DNA of 6,178 nt from Alkaliphilus sp. Lineage in GTDB: Bacteria; Bacillota; Clostridia; Peptostreptococcales; Natronincolaceae. Position numbers and translations under genes: made by a program. The stretch spans positions 1-6,178 of the forward strand of contig JALNXC010000082.1 of assembly GCA_023230535.1 (NCBI GenBank), read 5' to 3'. This document shows positions 5,372 through 6,178 of this stretch, one piece after another (within the stretch, counting starts at the first letter, position 1; every line of letters starts with the position of its first letter). The notes beneath the pieces are model-generated. The model was given only the letters and a program-made list of their open reading frames with translations. It made no database searches and had not been told where the DNA came from.

Positions 5372-5830
5372 CTATTTTATTTCGATCACTTCCGGAGATA
5401 GGTTCTTTTCCAATATATCAACAACTTTATCATAATCACTTTTGTTAAAATACAGTTTATCATGACCACGCCCTGAAAAGGATACCACAACATATTTTTT
5501 CCGGCTTATCTGTACCCTTTTTATCTTGTCCCAAGGGATGAAGGCAATATACCCTATGTGTGGACCTAGGCAGCTGAGCCCCTTTGAAGTTATACCATTT
5601 TTATATAAAGCGAGTATGATAATTCCCGACGCTAAAATTCCCACTATATAATGAACCCATACATTAGCATAAACATAAGTAATCCCAAGTAGTACAATAG
5701 CACCCATTATAACAGCCATAATTTCACCGGCCCTCTTTTTAGTCGGTATTACTAAATTTCTTATACATCTGATTTGGTGAAAGATGATAACGAAAAATAA
5801 TATAAAGATTAAGATTGTTTTTATGTCCAT
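5372..5830 (-). CDS. Membrane protein with C-terminal PH-like/DUF5673-like domain, unknown function
   Basis: 152 residues. Three hydrophobic segments at about 5-20, 37-55 and 59-76 anchor the protein in the membrane; a short basic loop (RNLVIPTKKR, 25-34) follows the first. The remaining half (77-152) is soluble and beta-rich, with NGITSKGL, then IPWDKIKRVQISRKKYVVVSF (98-118), KLYFNKSDYDKVVDILEKNL (125-144). The G-I-x-x-x-G, W-D-K-I-K-x-V and C-terminal helix pattern is that of small bacterial PH-like domains found in Bacillota membrane proteins (DUF5673-like); the exact family is a guess. ATG at 5830 is preceded by GAGGGAG four bases upstream. No promoter could be read with confidence, and no terminator follows. 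It lies upstream of the TAC operon but separated from it by about 310 bases and a separate promoter, so no functional link is shown. Confidence 0.7.
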   Translation of the reverse strand: MDIKTILIFILFFVIIFHQIRCIRNLVIPTKKRAGEIMAVIMGAIVLLGITYVYANVWVHYIVGILASGIIILALYKNGITSKGLSCLGPHIGYIAFIPWDKIKRVQISRKKYVVVSFSGRGHDKLYFNKSDYDKVVDILEKNLSPEVIEIK

Positions 5831-5947
5831 ATTACTCCCTCAATCCCTTAGACAAATAGTATTAAAATTCTTCTTAAATTGTTTTATTTGATAAAAACTG
5901 ATACATCTCTACGATTCAAATTTGAAAATTAGCACCTGATTTAGAAT

Positions 5948-6076
5948 CTATGAATTCAATAATTTTTCATAAACGGCATTAAATATAATATTGCATTTTC
6001 CTAGCATTTCTTTTGGTGCTTTTTCTATGAATTCATATTGATTTATATTTAAATCTAAAACCTTAACTTGATCCAT
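5948..6076 (-). CDS. Small hypothetical protein, 42 residues
   Basis: A 42-codon gene starting MDQVKVLDLNINQYEFIEKA and ending VYEKLLNS. The ATG at 6076 is chosen because AAAGGTGA (6084-6091) stands seven bases upstream, a good ribosome site; the frame is open further upstream to an ATG at 6154 but that stretch is Phe/Tyr-rich, AT-driven and has no ribosome site. Likely soluble, helical at the C-terminus, no signal peptide. I do not recognise a family; it could be a genuine small protein or the front end of a truncated gene. The 117 bases to the next gene contain a 12-bp palindrome TTCAAATTTGAA (5915-5926) of unknown meaning. The remaining 6077-6178 stretch is very AT-rich with no other feature I can support. 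Confidence 0.5.
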   Translation of the reverse strand: MDQVKVLDLNINQYEFIEKAPKEMLGKCNIIFNAVYEKLLNS

Positions 6077-6178
6077 CAATATGTCACCTTTAGTTTTAAG
6101 ATTGCACAAATCAGATGAAAAAAATTTTAAAAGATACCAAAAATAAAAAAACATTACGCAGTTTTTAAAAATATAGAA

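Noticed and set aside
5948..6035. Direct repeat CTATGAATTCA at 5948-5958 and 6025-6035.
   Set aside because: Only 11 bases, AT-rich and inside a coding frame; no other sign of an attachment site or transposition.
1..6178. CRISPR arrays, tRNA/rRNA genes, insertion sequences and phage integrases.
   Set aside because: No regularly spaced repeats, no tRNA-like T-loop with CCA context, and no transposase or integrase motifs were seen on either strand.

Overview
The window looks like a defence island from a low-GC Bacillota (Clostridia-like) genome. It is AT-rich, has strong GGAGG-type Shine-Dalgarno sites, uses GTG as well as ATG starts, and has sigma-A type promoters with 17-base spacers. No species can be named from this much sequence. 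Every gene I can support is on the minus strand, so the window is described from high to low coordinates.

(1) Positions 6178 to about 5215 hold three genes of unknown function: a 42-residue peptide, a 152-residue membrane protein with a PH-like tail, and a possible 49-residue peptide right behind it. (2) Positions 5113 to 3754 hold a compact three-gene operon: a HigB/RelE-type toxin, an XRE-family (HigA-type) antitoxin with a long C-terminal tail, and a SecB-like chaperone. This is the layout of a toxin-antitoxin-chaperone (TAC) module. A near-consensus promoter lies in front of it, its spacer fully covered by a perfect 20-bp palindrome, which is the expected antitoxin operator. A perfect 10-bp terminator hairpin follows the chaperone stop. 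(3) Positions 3753 to 3533 form an intergenic control region with a second terminator-like hairpin, a small stem-loop and the promoter of the next operon. (4) Positions 3532 to 1 hold the first three genes of a BREX phage-defence operon: brxA (DUF1819), brxB (DUF1788) and about 780 codons of brxC (large P-loop ATPase). brxC runs out of the window. The gene order fits BREX type 1, although the genes that would settle the type (pglX/brxX, pglZ, brxL) lie outside.

How they may work together: BREX blocks phage replication and marks host DNA by methylation. A TAC module holds a ribosome-dependent mRNA-cleaving toxin in check through an antitoxin that needs its SecB-like chaperone; a phage protein that occupies the chaperone frees the toxin. 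Side by side they would make a two-layer defence: BREX first, then growth arrest if phage proteins accumulate. The parts are read from sequence and family knowledge; their cooperation is inference. The most interesting feature is the Bacillota HigBA-SecB module placed directly upstream of BREX, because housekeeping SecB is generally absent from Bacillota.
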